Source of the DNA: Magnetospirillum fulvum
GTDB taxonomy: Bacteria > Pseudomonadota > Alphaproteobacteria > Rhodospirillales > Magnetospirillaceae
Assembly: GCF_900108475.1 (NCBI RefSeq)
Contig: NZ_FNWO01000004.1
Location: 1-64,000, forward strand
Direction: 5' to 3'
DNA length: 64,000 nucleotides
Shown: positions 7,213 through 17,712 of the stretch, in pieces
Position numbering within the stretch: the first letter of the stretch is position 1
How the letters are laid out: each line of letters opens with the position of its first letter
Notes under the pieces: generated by a model
What the model saw: only the letters and a program-made list of their open reading frames with translations
What the model was told of the DNA's origin: nothing
Database searches by the model: none
Position numbers and translations under genes: made by a program

Positions 7213-8238
7213 ATGAAAGCCGTGGCCTACACCCGTTCCCTGCCGATAAGCGATCCCGCCAGTCTGGTCGATGTCGATTTGCCCGATCCCCCGGCTCCGA
7301 CCGGACGGGATCTGCTGGTCCGGGTCGAGGCGGTTTCGGTCAATCCGGTCGATACCAAGATTCGCCAGCGGGTCGATCCCCAGGGCCAGCCCAAGGTGCT
7401 GGGGTGGGATGCGGTCGGGACTGTGATTGCCGTCGGTCCCGAGGCCCGGCTGTTCGCCCCCGGTGATGCGGTCTATTACGCGGGCGCGATCGACCGTCCC
7501 GGCAGCAATGCCGAATTGCAGTTGGTTGACGAGCGGATCGTCGGCCACAAGCCCGCCAGCCTGACGATTGAGGCGGCGGCGGCGCTGCCGCTGACGGCGA
7601 TCACCGCCTATGAATTGATGTTCGAGCGGATCGGGATCGTGCCGGGAGCGAGCGGAACCTTGCTCGTCGTCGGCGCGGCGGGCGGCGTCGGCTCGATTGC
7701 GGTGCAACTGGCCCGGGCCTTGACCGGGCTGACCGTGATCGGCACCACCTCGCGTCCGGAAACCCGCGATTGGGTGCTGTCGCTGGGGGCGCACCACGTT
7801 ATCGACCATTCCGGCGATCTGGCGGCGCAGGCGAAGGCGATCGCTCCGGCCGGGATCGATTATGTGTTGAGCCTGACCGCGACGACCCAGCATTTCGATG
7901 CCCTGGTCGAGGCGATGGCGCCCCAGGCCCGGCTCGGCCTGATCGACGATCCCGACCAGCCGCTCGACATCACCAAGTTGAAGCGGAAAAGCATCTCGCT
8001 GCATTGGGAGTTCATGTACACCCGCTCGCTGTTCGGCACCCCCGACATCGCCGAGCAGCACCTTATCCTCGACGAGGTGACGGCGCTGGTCGATGCCGGG
8101 CGGCTGCGCAGTACTCTCTCCCAGGTGATCGGGCCGATCGACGCGGCCCATCTGCGCCGGGCCCACGAAATTCTGGAAAGCGGCCGGGCGTTGGGCAAGC
8201 TGGTGCTGTCGGGGTTTATACCAAATCCCCGTGAGTGA
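7213..8238 (+). CDS. Zinc-free alcohol dehydrogenase / NAD(P)H:quinone oxidoreductase family protein
   Basis: A 341-residue medium-chain dehydrogenase/reductase. The N-terminal GroES-like part has VEAVSVNPVDTKIRQ, typical of quinone-reductase-like members that lack structural zinc. The Rossmann nucleotide-binding motif is VVGAAGGVGSIAVQLAR (about residues 152-168), followed by TTSRPETRDWVLSLGAHHVIDH. The length fits the ZADH quinone oxidoreductase group. The ATG at 7213 follows GGAGACG. The upstream in-frame start at 7141 would add 24 residues unlike the family. The substrate cannot be told from sequence. A stable hairpin overlaps the stop codon. Confidence 0.85.
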   Translation: MKAVAYTRSLPISDPASLVDVDLPDPPAPTGRDLLVRVEAVSVNPVDTKIRQRVDPQGQPKVLGWDAVGTVIAVGPEARLFAPGDAVYYAGAIDRPGSNAELQLVDERIVGHKPASLTIEAAAALPLTAITAYELMFERIGIVPGASGTLLVVGAAGGVGSIAVQLARALTGLTVIGTTSRPETRDWVLSLGAHHVIDHSGDLAAQAKAIAPAGIDYVLSLTATTQHFDALVEAMAPQARLGLIDDPDQPLDITKLKRKSISLHWEFMYTRSLFGTPDIAEQHLILDEVTALVDAGRLRSTLSQVIGPIDAAHLRRAHEILESGRALGKLVLSGFIPNPRE

Positions 8239-8255
8239 AACTCATGGGGATTTGG
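8221..8255 (+). terminator. Terminator-like hairpin overlapping the end of the oxidoreductase gene
   Basis: A 15-bp stem (8221-8235 with 8241-8255, one G-T pair) with loop TGAAA. The gene's stop codon lies in the stem. No T run follows, so termination may be weak. Confidence 0.5.
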
Positions 8256-8330
8256 GTCTAGGCCCAAGGGGCCGCGCGGCTTATGCCGCGGAAGGCAAGG
8301 GTTTCTTCGATCCCCGCCCGCCGTTTGAGG

Positions 8331-8360
8331 GCCTCGGTGATCGGTTCCGATCACCGAGGC
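8331..8360. terminator. Long hairpin between convergent genes, 3' of ruvX
   Basis: A perfect 14-bp inverted repeat (8331-8344 with 8347-8360) lies 6 bases beyond the ruvX stop. It has no T run. It lies between convergent genes, so a bidirectional stop signal is likely. Confidence 0.5.
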
Positions 8361-8366
8361 ATGGTA

Positions 8367-8849
8367 TTAGCCCAGCGTGATGAAGCCCGGGGTGGCGAGG
8401 CGGTCGAGCAGCCCCTGAAGGATATAGGCGGCGGCCATCTTATCGACGACTTCGGCGCGGCGCTTACGCGACGAATCCGCTTCAAGCAGGGTGCGGGTGA
8501 CGGCGGCGGTCGAAAGCCGCTCGTCCCAGAAGGCGATCGGCAGGTCGTGCCGCTTCAGCAGATTGGAAGCGAAGGCGCGGGTGGACTGGCACCGCGCCCC
8601 CTCGGCCCCGTCCATCTCGACCGGTAGGCCGAGCACCAGTCCGCCGACATCGTGGCGGGCGATCACCGCCAGCAGCGCGTCGGCATCGGCGGTGAATTTA
8701 GTCCGGCGCAGGGTGTCGAACGGGGTGGCGACGGTGCGGCTGATATCCGACAGCGCCAGCCCGATCGTCTTGGTGCCGAGATCGAGACCGAGCAGACGCT
8801 GATCGCGGCCGAGTTGGGCCAGCAGGTCCGGGGGGGCGACGATGCTCAT
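8367..8849 (-). CDS. ruvX: Putative Holliday junction resolvase RuvX/YqgF
   Basis: A 160-residue RNase-H-fold protein of the YqgF family, linked to 16S rRNA 5'-end processing and proposed Holliday-junction resolution. The first acidic residue lies in LGLDLGTKTIGLALSD. Family motifs follow: VLGLPVEMDG, FWDERLST and VDKMAAAYILQG. The length is usual for the family. It lies 7 bases after the malyl-CoA lyase gene on the same strand, so the two are probably co-transcribed. Confidence 0.93.
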   Translation of the reverse strand: MSIVAPPDLLAQLGRDQRLLGLDLGTKTIGLALSDISRTVATPFDTLRRTKFTADADALLAVIARHDVGGLVLGLPVEMDGAEGARCQSTRAFASNLLKRHDLPIAFWDERLSTAAVTRTLLEADSSRKRRAEVVDKMAAAYILQGLLDRLATPGFITLG

Positions 8850-8856
8850 CGGCGGC

Positions 8857-9915
8857 TCACAGACCGTAGGCTTCGGCCATCGCCGGGTCGCGGGCGGCGA
8901 CGGCGCGGGCGAGGTCGGCGATCACCTTGGCCTGTTTCCAGGTGGCGTCGTCCTGCATCTTGCCGTCGATCATCACCGCGCCGGTACCGTCGGGCATCGC
9001 CGCCAGGATCTTGAGGGCGAAGCGGACTTCGGCCGGGTCGGGGCTGAACACCGCCTTGGCGATCTCGATCTGCTTGGGGTGGAGGCTCCAGCCGCCGACG
9101 CAGCCGAGCAGGAAGGCGTTGCGGAACTGCGCTTCGCAGGCGGCATCGTCGGAAAAGTCGCCGAACGGGCCATAGAACGCCTTGATCCCCGCCGATTGAC
9201 AGGCATCGACCATCTTGGCGACGGTGTAATGCCAGGGGTCTTGCTGGAACAAGGTGCGGTGGGGGCGGTCGGGGGCGGCATCTTCCAGCACGCCATAGAA
9301 GGGGTGGCCGCCGCCGACCCGGGTGGTCTTCATCCCGCGCGACGCCGCGAGGTCGGCCGGCCCCAGGCTCATCCCATGCATCCGCGGGCTGGCCTGGGCA
9401 ATCGCGGCGACGTTGTCGACGCCCAGCGCGGTTTCCAGGATCGCGTGGATCAGGATCGGGCGGCGCACCTGATGCTTTGCCTCTAGCTGGGCCAGCAACT
9501 GGTCGAGATAATGAATGTCCCACGGTCCTTCGACCTTGGGCAGCATCACCACATCGACCTTGTCGCCCGCCGCCGCGACAATCTCGGTGAGGTCGTCAAG
9601 GAACCAGGGGGAATTGAGGCAATTGACCCGCGTCCACAACCCGGTGGTGGGATTGTCCCAGGCCCGCGCCACCTCGATGAACCCGGCCCGCGCCGCGTCC
9701 TTGGCCTCGGCCGGGATCGCGTCTTCGAGATTGCCGAGCAGCACATCGACCTGACGGCCGATCTCGGCGGCCTTGGCCCGCATCTTCTCGATGTGGGGCG
9801 GGAAGAAATGGATCATCCGCTCCAGCCGGACCGGCAGGTCGCGATACGGCATCGGAGCGCCGATGGCCAGCGGCTCGAAGAACTTGCGCGGGGGCTTGCT
9901 GCTCATGACGGGCAT
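8857..9915 (-). CDS. HpcH/HpaI-family lyase, probable L-malyl-CoA/beta-methylmalyl-CoA lyase
   Basis: A 352-residue protein of the citrate-lyase-beta/HpcH superfamily. The conserved acidic metal-site segment NLEDAIP is near residue 61. [20 protein letters not shown] and [13 protein letters not shown] follow, with GPFGDFSDD and [13 protein letters not shown] in the CoA-binding half. It is expected to cleave malyl-CoA or beta-methylmalyl-CoA to glyoxylate plus acetyl- or propionyl-CoA, a step of the ethylmalonyl-CoA pathway. Its sequence is not especially close to the Rhodobacter Mcl1 I remember, so a related CoA-ester lyase is possible. An alternative start three codons later (MSSK) is equally plausible. 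Confidence 0.82.
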   Translation of the reverse strand: MPVMSSKPPRKFFEPLAIGAPMPYRDLPVRLERMIHFFPPHIEKMRAKAAEIGRQVDVLLGNLEDAIPAEAKDAARAGFIEVARAWDNPTTGLWTRVNCLNSPWFLDDLTEIVAAAGDKVDVVMLPKVEGPWDIHYLDQLLAQLEAKHQVRRPILIHAILETALGVDNVAAIAQASPRMHGMSLGPADLAASRGMKTTRVGGGHPFYGVLEDAAPDRPHRTLFQQDPWHYTVAKMVDACQSAGIKAFYGPFGDFSDDAACEAQFRNAFLLGCVGGWSLHPKQIEIAKAVFSPDPAEVRFALKILAAMPDGTGAVMIDGKMQDDATWKQAKVIADLARAVAARDPAMAEAYGL

Positions 9916-10064
9916 CCTGCGATCAGGGGGGAAGCTCCGTCAGATGTACCCTTGGGGGGAAGGACTGACAAGTCCCTCCCGCTCCGGGCGATTGGGGCGG
10001 ACGTTCCGCTTGCCCCGGACCACGTCCAGGGGGAGGGGAACGCCGCGTGCCGTGCCGTTACGTC

Positions 10065-10310
10065 TTAGCCCGAAATGTCGAGCACCTGACCGACGCTGCC
10101 CTTGCCGGTCTGGCTCTGGGTCTGGGACAAGGGGGCAACCTGCTGCGCCTGGGCCTGCTGGGCCTGCTGAAGCTGCTGGGCCGGACTTTGGGTCAGAACC
10201 TGAGCCGTGGTCTCCTGCTGCTTGGCCGCAGCATAGGGGCCTTCGAGGGCGGCCTGGGCGCGGGGGAGATAGACGGCGGTATTCTTGCTGCCGACGGGGG
10301 AGATATCCAT
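10065..10310 (-). CDS. Small Gln-rich protein of unknown function
   Basis: An 81-residue soluble protein beginning MDISPVGSKNTAVYLP, with a central Gln/Ala-rich stretch (LQQAQQAQAQQVAPLSQTQSQ) and a C-terminal GQVLDIS. The low-complexity middle is probably disordered. AAAGGCACAAGG precedes the ATG. Not recognised beyond a general resemblance to short proteins in related alphaproteobacteria. Confidence 0.6.
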   Translation of the reverse strand: MDISPVGSKNTAVYLPRAQAALEGPYAAAKQQETTAQVLTQSPAQQLQQAQQAQAQQVAPLSQTQSQTGKGSVGQVLDISG

Positions 10311-10406
10311 GGCCTTGTGCCTTTCTGGCGAGGTATTTCAACCTTCACTATAGCACGAGTGCCCCGCCGGGTCACGGTTTGTTTGCGGGCCGCCTTTTGG
10401 TGGCGG

Positions 10407-11162
10407 TCAGGCCGCCGGAGCGGCCCCGATCCGGGCGGCGAAGAGCGCGGTGCCGTCGCTGTCCCGCTTGCCCTGGAAATGGAGCCGAACCGGCGCGGTG
10501 GGGGAGGGCGGCAGGTCGTCGCGCTCCAACGCCACACTATCGCCCAGGCGGCTTTCGCCCAGGAAGTTGATCTCGTACTCGCTCACGCGATAGGCGGAAT
10601 GGTCGTCGAGCGGCAGGCTGTCCAGAATCCACTGGGCATAGCAGACATTGTTGACGTGGCCGTTGACGTCGAGATCGCTGATCCGGGCCGGGATCGTCGC
10701 CGTGACAGTGAGGTCGGGCCGCATCGCGATCTTTTCCGGGGTCGTCGCCAAGGTGCCGTCGCCCCGGCAGATCGTGTCGCTTTCGGTCAAAGACAGCTTC
10801 ATCGGCCGCCGCGTGGTCTGGTCCAGCGTCAGCCAACTGGCGGTGCCTTCGCCCAGCTTGCGCTCGCCGCAGAAGATTTCGTAATCGCGCTGGGCCAGCG
10901 GGCCGGTGATCGGACGGACCCAGGTGCGGATATCGACGATGTCGCCCCAGCCCGGCCAATCGCTCATCGCCAGCCGCTGCCGGGTCAGCACCCAGATCGT
11001 GTTGCGGCTGAGCATGTCGTCAAAGCCGTGGCCGAGATGGTTGGCGTGGGTCCAGGCGGTGTCTTGCAGGATTTTCAGCAGGCCGACCAGCCCCAGCCGC
11101 TTGCGGTGGTTGAGGACGATCGAATTGATGTCATAGCGCTGCGTCCAGATCGTCTGCTTCAT
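10407..11162 (-). CDS. Acyl-ACP thioesterase-family protein
   Basis: A 251-residue double-hotdog thioesterase related to the acyl-ACP thioesterase family. The first hotdog contains YDINSIVLNHRKRLGLVGLLKILQD, and the second the family's active-site segment SDLDVNGHVNNVCYAQWILD. It should hydrolyse acyl-ACP or acyl-CoA to free fatty acid. The length is typical. Its upstream region contains one of the 20-bp direct repeats that bracket the R-M genes (62 bases from the ATG), so the promoter region may have been rearranged when that cassette arrived. Confidence 0.85.
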   Translation of the reverse strand: MKQTIWTQRYDINSIVLNHRKRLGLVGLLKILQDTAWTHANHLGHGFDDMLSRNTIWVLTRQRLAMSDWPGWGDIVDIRTWVRPITGPLAQRDYEIFCGERKLGEGTASWLTLDQTTRRPMKLSLTESDTICRGDGTLATTPEKIAMRPDLTVTATIPARISDLDVNGHVNNVCYAQWILDSLPLDDHSAYRVSEYEINFLGESRLGDSVALERDDLPPSPTAPVRLHFQGKRDSDGTALFAARIGAAPAA

Positions 11163-11224
11163 CGGCTCCCGCTCCCTCGTGCCGCATCTGGCGGCCAGAC
11201 CAGCGTAAACGCGAAGTGGCGGCG

Positions 11225-11244
11225 GCTCCAGAGCCTTGGGGCGA
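11225..11244 (+). repeat. 20-bp direct repeat, left boundary of R-M cassette
   Basis: The sequence gctccagagccttggggcga is found again, without a mismatch, at 13256-13275. The two copies enclose 2.0 kb that hold only the restriction endonuclease and its methyltransferase. Confidence 0.85.
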
Positions 11245-11279
11245 ATTACCGCCTTCGTCGAGGGGGCGGACCAAGCGGG

Positions 11280-12143
11280 TTATACGGCCAGATCCAGCGG
11301 CAGGTCGGAAATGTCTTTCAGCCGTTTCCCTCCGACCATCACCGCCAGCATCTCTGCCGCATCCTCCATCCTCAGGGCCATCAATGTGGCCTGCAACTCG
11401 TGCAGGGCGAAGTGATAGACGCAATCGATGTCACCGGTTCCCAGAGCGATCGAGGCAAGACGGCTGGGCATCGGTTCGGCGGTGACGACCATGATGTGGG
11501 GAAGATGGCCCTTGCGGTTTCGCATGAGGTTCAAGGCCTCGGAGCGGGCGTTTTGAGCGCGGTCGCTCCGAATCGTCCATTTGCATGAAATGCTGGCGTG
11601 AAGAAGCGGCAGTCCGCCATTTATTTTGCGAAGGCTGGCCAGTGTGCACACGCTGCCATCGACCAGATGGGCCTGGGTATTAATCACCGTGTCGCCCTCG
11701 GTTTCGCGCGAGACGACGATATCCGGGGTGATGGTGTAGTCGCTGCCCAGCGCGGCGGCCAATTCGCTGTCGGCCTTCGCAGCCCGGTCAAGGGCGACAA
11801 GGTGGGCATATTGTTCGTAACGGGCAATTTCCAGGCGGTTGCGGCCGGTGACCTGATGGACGTCCCACAAGCCGGGGCGCAGATGCCCGAGTTTCAAGAA
11901 GGTTTCGCGAACGAAGTCGGCGCAGACGCCTTCAAACTGGTTGCCCGATGTCTGGCCCGCGATCCGTTCGCCGATGGTCTCGGCCTTGAGCCGGTCGGCG
12001 ATTCCTCTGGCAATCGCGACGCTGGCCTTGCTGTCCTTGTCGGCGTTGCTGGGAACGCCAGAGGTATTGATCGTCAGTGTCGCTTTCAGGAGAGCGGCGT
12101 GGAATGCCCTGCGGGCCTCCGCGAACTCGGCCGAACTGCTCAT
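11280..12143 (-). CDS. Type IIP restriction endonuclease, NgoMIV-like
   Basis: A 287-residue nuclease of the NgoMIV/Cfr10I group, judged by its catalytic pattern. P140-D141, S186-x-K188 (SISCK) and E202 fit the PD-X46-K-X13-E arrangement, and E71 is present upstream. I recall NgoMIV as 286 residues with E70, D140, S185, K187 and E201, so positions agree with an offset of one. The segment IRSDR (191-195) matches the stretch that in NgoMIV contacts CCGG. It is thus predicted to cut G^CCGGC or a related CCGG-core site. The ATG overlaps the methyltransferase stop (TGATG), so it is translated after the protective enzyme. Confidence 0.85.
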   Translation of the reverse strand: MSSSAEFAEARRAFHAALLKATLTINTSGVPSNADKDSKASVAIARGIADRLKAETIGERIAGQTSGNQFEGVCADFVRETFLKLGHLRPGLWDVHQVTGRNRLEIARYEQYAHLVALDRAAKADSELAAALGSDYTITPDIVVSRETEGDTVINTQAHLVDGSVCTLASLRKINGGLPLLHASISCKWTIRSDRAQNARSEALNLMRNRKGHLPHIMVVTAEPMPSRLASIALGTGDIDCVYHFALHELQATLMALRMEDAAEMLAVMVGGKRLKDISDLPLDLAV

Positions 12144-13099
12144 CAGGCCACCTTATAGATACGTTTGGCGGACAGTGCCGCGAAGATTTGCCGGGCCACG
12201 GCGGTTGCCACCGGCGGCGGGAAGGCGTTTCCGATCTGACGATAGGCCGCCGTCTTGCGTCCCGAGAATTGCCATTCGTCGGGGAAGCCCTGGATCCGGG
12301 CGGTCATCCGTGGTGTCAGGCGCGGCATCCCGACAAAGTCGCGGGCGGGTGCCTCGTCCCACAGCCCCATGCCATCGACACCCAGGGTAGCCCAGGCTCG
12401 TTTGGCGCGGGTTGGGCCAAGGTCCGGTCCGCCATGCTTCTTCGAGCCGCCGACCAGCGTCGGAGCAATCGCATTGGCCTGCTCGCGCCAGCGGTCGGCC
12501 CCAAGCCAGCCGTTGACCTTCATCAGGTCGTGCAGCACTTCGCCGACGGTGGGCGGTTCGGTCGCCAGCGGTTCGGGCCAGGAGAACCCGGCGGCAATCT
12601 CTTTGCGGATGCCGACGAACACGACGCGCGGCCGCAATTGCGGCACACCATAATCAGACGCGTTGAGCAATCGCCAGCCGGGCACATAGCCCAGCTTCTT
12701 CAGCTGTTTTTCGACCTTGTTTCGATAGTCGTCAAAGATGGCGTCGAGCAGGCCGCGCACGTTTTCCAGCATGACTGCCTGGGGGCGGCATTCTTCGACC
12801 AGACGGATTGCCGTGGGGAACAGGTCGCGCTCATCTTGTCCGCCAAGCTGCTTTCCGGCCTTGGAGAAGGGCGGGCACGGCACGCCGCCGGCCAAAAGGT
12901 CGATGCCTTGATAAGGACGGCCATCGAAGGGGCGCAAATCGCCCTCGATGACGTTCCAGGCCGGGCGGTTTTGCCGCAACGTCGCGCACGCTGCCGGTTC
13001 CAGTTCGATCAGGGCGGCATGGTCGAAGCCCGCCATTTCCAGACCGAGCGCTTGGCCTCCGGCTCCAGCACACATTTCCAATGAGGCGAATTGGTTCAT
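12143..13099 (-). CDS. DNA (cytosine-5) methyltransferase of the R-M pair
   Basis: A 318-residue C5 methyltransferase. Motif I is EMCAGAGGQALGLEMAGF, motif IV with the catalytic cysteine is GGVPCPPFS, motif VI is LENVRG, motif VIII is YGVPQLRPRVVFVG, and motif X is QIGNAFPPPVA. The target-recognition region (about residues 175-260) is short. It should modify the site cut by the overlapping endonuclease, by inference GCCGGC. The start at 13099 gives the family N-terminus immediately before motif I. The frame extends further upstream but reads as non-coding. No Vsr mismatch-repair nuclease or controller protein gene is visible. The pair is enclosed by 20-bp direct repeats. Confidence 0.93.
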   Translation of the reverse strand: MNQFASLEMCAGAGGQALGLEMAGFDHAALIELEPAACATLRQNRPAWNVIEGDLRPFDGRPYQGIDLLAGGVPCPPFSKAGKQLGGQDERDLFPTAIRLVEECRPQAVMLENVRGLLDAIFDDYRNKVEKQLKKLGYVPGWRLLNASDYGVPQLRPRVVFVGIRKEIAAGFSWPEPLATEPPTVGEVLHDLMKVNGWLGADRWREQANAIAPTLVGGSKKHGGPDLGPTRAKRAWATLGVDGMGLWDEAPARDFVGMPRLTPRMTARIQGFPDEWQFSGRKTAAYRQIGNAFPPPVATAVARQIFAALSAKRIYKVA

Positions 13100-13255
13100 G
13101 GCTTGTTCTTTTTTGTATTGCGGTGCGCGAGGGTTTGAGACGCAAGAGCCTCGCGACGGGCGAATTTCAGCAAGGATATAGAGAACCAACCACCTCGCCC
13201 GACACCGAGCAGGGTATCGTATGGGGCGACAGTCGTGCATCCACAATCTGCACAA

Positions 13256-13275
13256 GCTCCAGAGCCTTGGGGCGA
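13256..13275 (+). repeat. 20-bp direct repeat, right boundary of R-M cassette
   Basis: Identical to 11225-11244. It lies 56 bases beyond the 3' end of tRNA-Pro(CGG), on the far side of the tRNA terminator. Confidence 0.85.
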
Positions 13276-13293
13276 TGGCAGGCCCGCAAAAGG

Positions 13294-13330
13294 TAAAGGC
13301 CAGTCAACCCGTTGGATTGACTGGCCTTTA
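13294..13330 (-). terminator. Terminator of tRNA-Pro(CGG)
   Basis: A perfect 14-bp stem (13294-13307 with 13317-13330) begins two bases after the tRNA 3' end on the minus strand and is followed by CCTTTT. Confidence 0.85.
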
Positions 13331-13331
13331 T

Positions 13332-13408
13332 TGGTCGGAGTGAGAGGATTCGAACCTCCGGCCCCTGCCTCCCGAAGACAGTGCTCTACCAGGCTGAGCT
13401 ACACTCCG
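13332..13408 (-). tRNA. tRNA-Pro, anticodon CGG
   Basis: A 77-base cloverleaf including an encoded CCA. The acceptor stem is CGGAGTG/CACTCCG. The D arm is GCTCAGCCTGGTAGAGC. The anticodon loop TTCGGGA lies in a 5-bp stem, and the T arm contains GGTTCGAATCC. It reads Pro codon CCG. Confidence 0.97.
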
Positions 13409-13543
13409 TCGCCTGCGAGGCGCTCCTTATAGCGTCATCATCGTCGGCTGGCAAAGGGTATTTCGCACTTTTTTACGAAGAGGGCGAAGTCCCCCTTCGG
13501 GCCGGGTTTGACTTCGCGCCGCCCGGGGTGTTAGCCATCGCTT

Positions 13544-15357
<1,814 letters not shown>

Positions 15358-15361
<4 letters not shown>

Positions 15362-16239
15362 CCGCGCCGCGGATGTCTCCGGCGGATTGGGCGGGTGCCC
15401 TCGCGGTGGCGATATTGTGGGGCGGTAATGTGATCGCGGTCAAGGTGGCGGTCGAGACCCTGCCGCCCTTTCTGCTGATGGGGATTCGCTTTTCCATCGT
15501 CGCCTTGCTGCTGGCCCCGTTCTTCCGGCCGCGCCGTGCCCAGGTGCCGGGTCTGCTTGCCCTCGCGATGGTGCTGGGCGTCGGCCATTTCGGTCTGATG
15601 TTCCTGGCCATCAGCGGGATGGACGCCGCCACCGCCGCCGTCGCCGTCCAGATGACGATTCCGTTCAGCGCGTTGCTGGCCTGGCTGGTCTATCGCGAGG
15701 CGCTGGGCTGGGCGCGCACCCTGGGGGTCGGGCTGGCCTTTGCCGGAATCCTCCTGCTGGCCGGGGAACCCCACGCCACCGGGCTGTGGCCGCTGGCGGT
15801 GATGGCGGTCAGCACCCTGTGCTGGGCAGTTTCCAATGTGATGATTAAACGGGTCGGCCTGATTGATCCGCTGACGATCAATGGCTGGGTCGCTCTGTTC
15901 GCGGCTCCGGTTCTGTTCGTCTGTTCGGCTTTGTTCGAACAGGGACAAGCCGAGGCAATCGCGGCGACCGGCCTCGTCGGCTGGGCCGGATTGGCCTATA
16001 CCGTGATCGGTGCCTCGCTGGTCGCCTATACCTTGTGGTATTGGCTGGTGCGCCGCCATTCCCTGAACCGGATCGTGCCGTTCACCCTGCTCGGACCGGC
16101 GGTCGGCATTACCGGCGGCGTGCTGCTGCTGGGCGAGCCGCTGACGTGGCAAAAGCTGGTGGGCGGGCTGCTGACCGTCGGCGGGGTCGCGGCGGTGCAG
16201 ATGTGGTCGGGAAAACGCAAAACAGGGGCCGAGTCATGA
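15358..16239 (+). CDS. EamA/DMT-family transporter
   Basis: A 293-residue inner-membrane protein with about ten hydrophobic helices in two EamA repeats, from WAGALAVAILWGGNVIAVKVAV to the final KLVGGLLTVGGVAAVQMW. EamA proteins export small metabolites or amino acids, and the substrate cannot be predicted. The GTG at 15358 is chosen because it overlaps the ABC-F stop (GTGA) and has GAGGAGG 10 bases before it. An ATG at 15373 is the alternative. Its own stop overlaps the amidase start (ATGA), so three genes are translationally coupled. Confidence 0.85.
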
Positions 16240-16907
16240 TTTTACGACCCTCGCCCAATCACGAACCGCGCCGCAGCGCCATCGTCGATATGCTGGTGCT
16301 GCATTATACCGGGATGCTGGACGGTCCCGGCGCGCTGGAGCGGCTGTGCGATCCCGCCACCAAGGTCAGCGCCCATTACGTGATCGAGGAAGACGGACGC
16401 GTCTTCGCCCTGGTTGACGAATCCCGCCGCGCCTGGCACGCCGGGGCCGGATCGTGGCGGGGCGAGACCGACATCAATTCCCGCTCGATCGGAATCGAAC
16501 TGGTCAATCCCGGCCACGAATTCGGCTATCGTCCGTTTCCCTATCCCCAGATCGACGCGCTGATCGAGTTGACGCGTGGCATCCTGGTCCGCCACCCGAT
16601 CCCGCCCCGCAATGTCGTTGCCCATGCCGACATCGCGCCGACCCGCAAGGAAGATCCCGGCGAACTGTTTCCCTGGCAGAGTCTGGCTGAAATCCACGGG
16701 ATCGGTTTATGGCCGTGCGGCGAGCCGGTCGAGCCGCCGCCTGTGCCGGTGATTCTGGCCGGACTGGCCCATTACGGTTACGACGTCGCCGATCCCACCG
16801 CTGCCCTGGTCGCGTTCCAGCGCCACTTCCGCCCCTGGTCGCTGACCGGCGAAGCCGATCCCGAAACCTGCGGACGGCTGCGGGCGCTGCTGCGGGTGAT
16901 GCGGTAA
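16236..16907 (+). CDS. N-acetylmuramoyl-L-alanine amidase, AmiD-like
   Basis: A 223-residue zinc amidase of the Amidase_2 family that cleaves the bond between muramic acid and the peptide stem. Metal ligands are visible: His in VLHYTG (near residue 22) and His in VAHADIAPTRKEDPG, with the catalytic glutamate region SIGIELVNPG. HAGAGSWRGE is also typical. A small peptidoglycan-binding helical domain follows (ILAGLAHYGYDVADPTAALVAFQRHF). No signal peptide is seen, so it may act on recycled fragments in the cytoplasm or be exported in another way. Confidence 0.9.
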   Translation: MILRPSPNHEPRRSAIVDMLVLHYTGMLDGPGALERLCDPATKVSAHYVIEEDGRVFALVDESRRAWHAGAGSWRGETDINSRSIGIELVNPGHEFGYRPFPYPQIDALIELTRGILVRHPIPPRNVVAHADIAPTRKEDPGELFPWQSLAEIHGIGLWPCGEPVEPPPVPVILAGLAHYGYDVADPTAALVAFQRHFRPWSLTGEADPETCGRLRALLRVMR

Positions 16908-16916
16908 GAGGCGGGA

Positions 16917-17144
16917 TTACCCCGCCCTTTGCAGGCGGAAGGTAAAGGTTTCGCCCTCTTCACGGGAGTCGAGCAGGAGGTGGCCGGTCTGGCGGCACAG
17001 CGACTCGAAATCGCGAACGGTGCCGGGATCGGTGGCGATGACGGTGAGGGTCGCGCCGGGGGGAAGCGTGTCGAGTTTCTTCTTGGCGCGCAGCACCGGC
17101 AGCGGGCAGGACAGGCCGCGCACGTCCAGCACGGTATCGGTCAT
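16917..17144 (-). CDS. TusA-family sulfur carrier protein
   Basis: A 75-residue protein with the family hallmark CPxP in GLSCPLPVLRAKKKLDTLPPGATL, where the cysteine carries persulfide sulfur. The rest fits the two-layer TusA fold (VIATDPGTVRDFESLCRQTGH). The ATG at 17144 gives a start just before the first strand. An earlier in-frame ATG adds three residues. It may serve tRNA thiolation or other sulfur trafficking. It converges on the amidase gene. Confidence 0.88.
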   Translation of the reverse strand: MTDTVLDVRGLSCPLPVLRAKKKLDTLPPGATLTVIATDPGTVRDFESLCRQTGHLLLDSREEGETFTFRLQRAG

Positions 17145-17303
17145 TCTCGACACTCCCTCGCTTTGCCGCGATCGCTGCGGTCATAAGGCGACTTAGTCTA
17201 CGGGCTTGGTGTCCAAAGGACAATACGAAGGACAGACCGGGGCTGGGCTTGACAGCGCGGCGGAACCGGGCTGGGATGCCGGTCTGCCCGAGGAGGAGCC
17301 TTG

Positions 17304-17708
17304 ATGACCGTCCGTGCCGTGCTTGATGCGAAAACCATGGGGGGGACGGAGGTCGTCACCATCGCGCCCGACGCCTTGGTGATCGAGGCCGCTCAATTGC
17401 TGGCCCGCCATCGGATCGGCGCGGTGCCGGTGATCGAAGCGGGGCGGCTGGTCGGTATTTTGTCCGAACGCGATATCGTCCGCGCTCTGGCCCGCTCGGC
17501 GGCGGCGCTGGGGACGGCGCGGGTGCGCGGGTTGATGACGGCGGACGTGTTCGTCGCCCGCGAGACGGATTCGCTGGACGACGTGCTGGAGCTGATGAGC
17601 ACCAAGCGAATCCGCCATCTTCCCGTCATTGGCAGCGACGGTGCGGTGATCGGAATCGTCACGCTGGGCGATGTCGCCTGGGCGCGCGAGGCAGCCTTGG
17701 AAGGGTAG
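17304..17708 (+). CDS. Protein with paired CBS domains
   Basis: A 134-residue protein made only of two CBS motifs (a Bateman module), which usually binds adenine nucleotides. CBS1 is VVTIAPDALVIEAAQLLARHRIGAVPVI and CBS2 is VFVARETDSLDDVLELMSTKRIRHLPVI, each ending in a VGI or IGIV-type strand. AGGAGGAG at 17291-17298 fits the ATG at 17304 better than the TTG three bases earlier. The stop codon lies in the target duplication of the first MITE copy. Confidence 0.88.
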   Translation: MTVRAVLDAKTMGGTEVVTIAPDALVIEAAQLLARHRIGAVPVIEAGRLVGILSERDIVRALARSAAALGTARVRGLMTADVFVARETDSLDDVLELMSTKRIRHLPVIGSDGAVIGIVTLGDVAWAREAALEG

Positions 17709-17712
17709 GGCG

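Noticed and set aside
13100-13255. 52 extra N-terminal codons on the cytosine methyltransferase
   Set aside because: They would precede motif I with sequence unlike the family and run toward the 20-bp boundary repeat. The ATG at 13099 gives the normal start.
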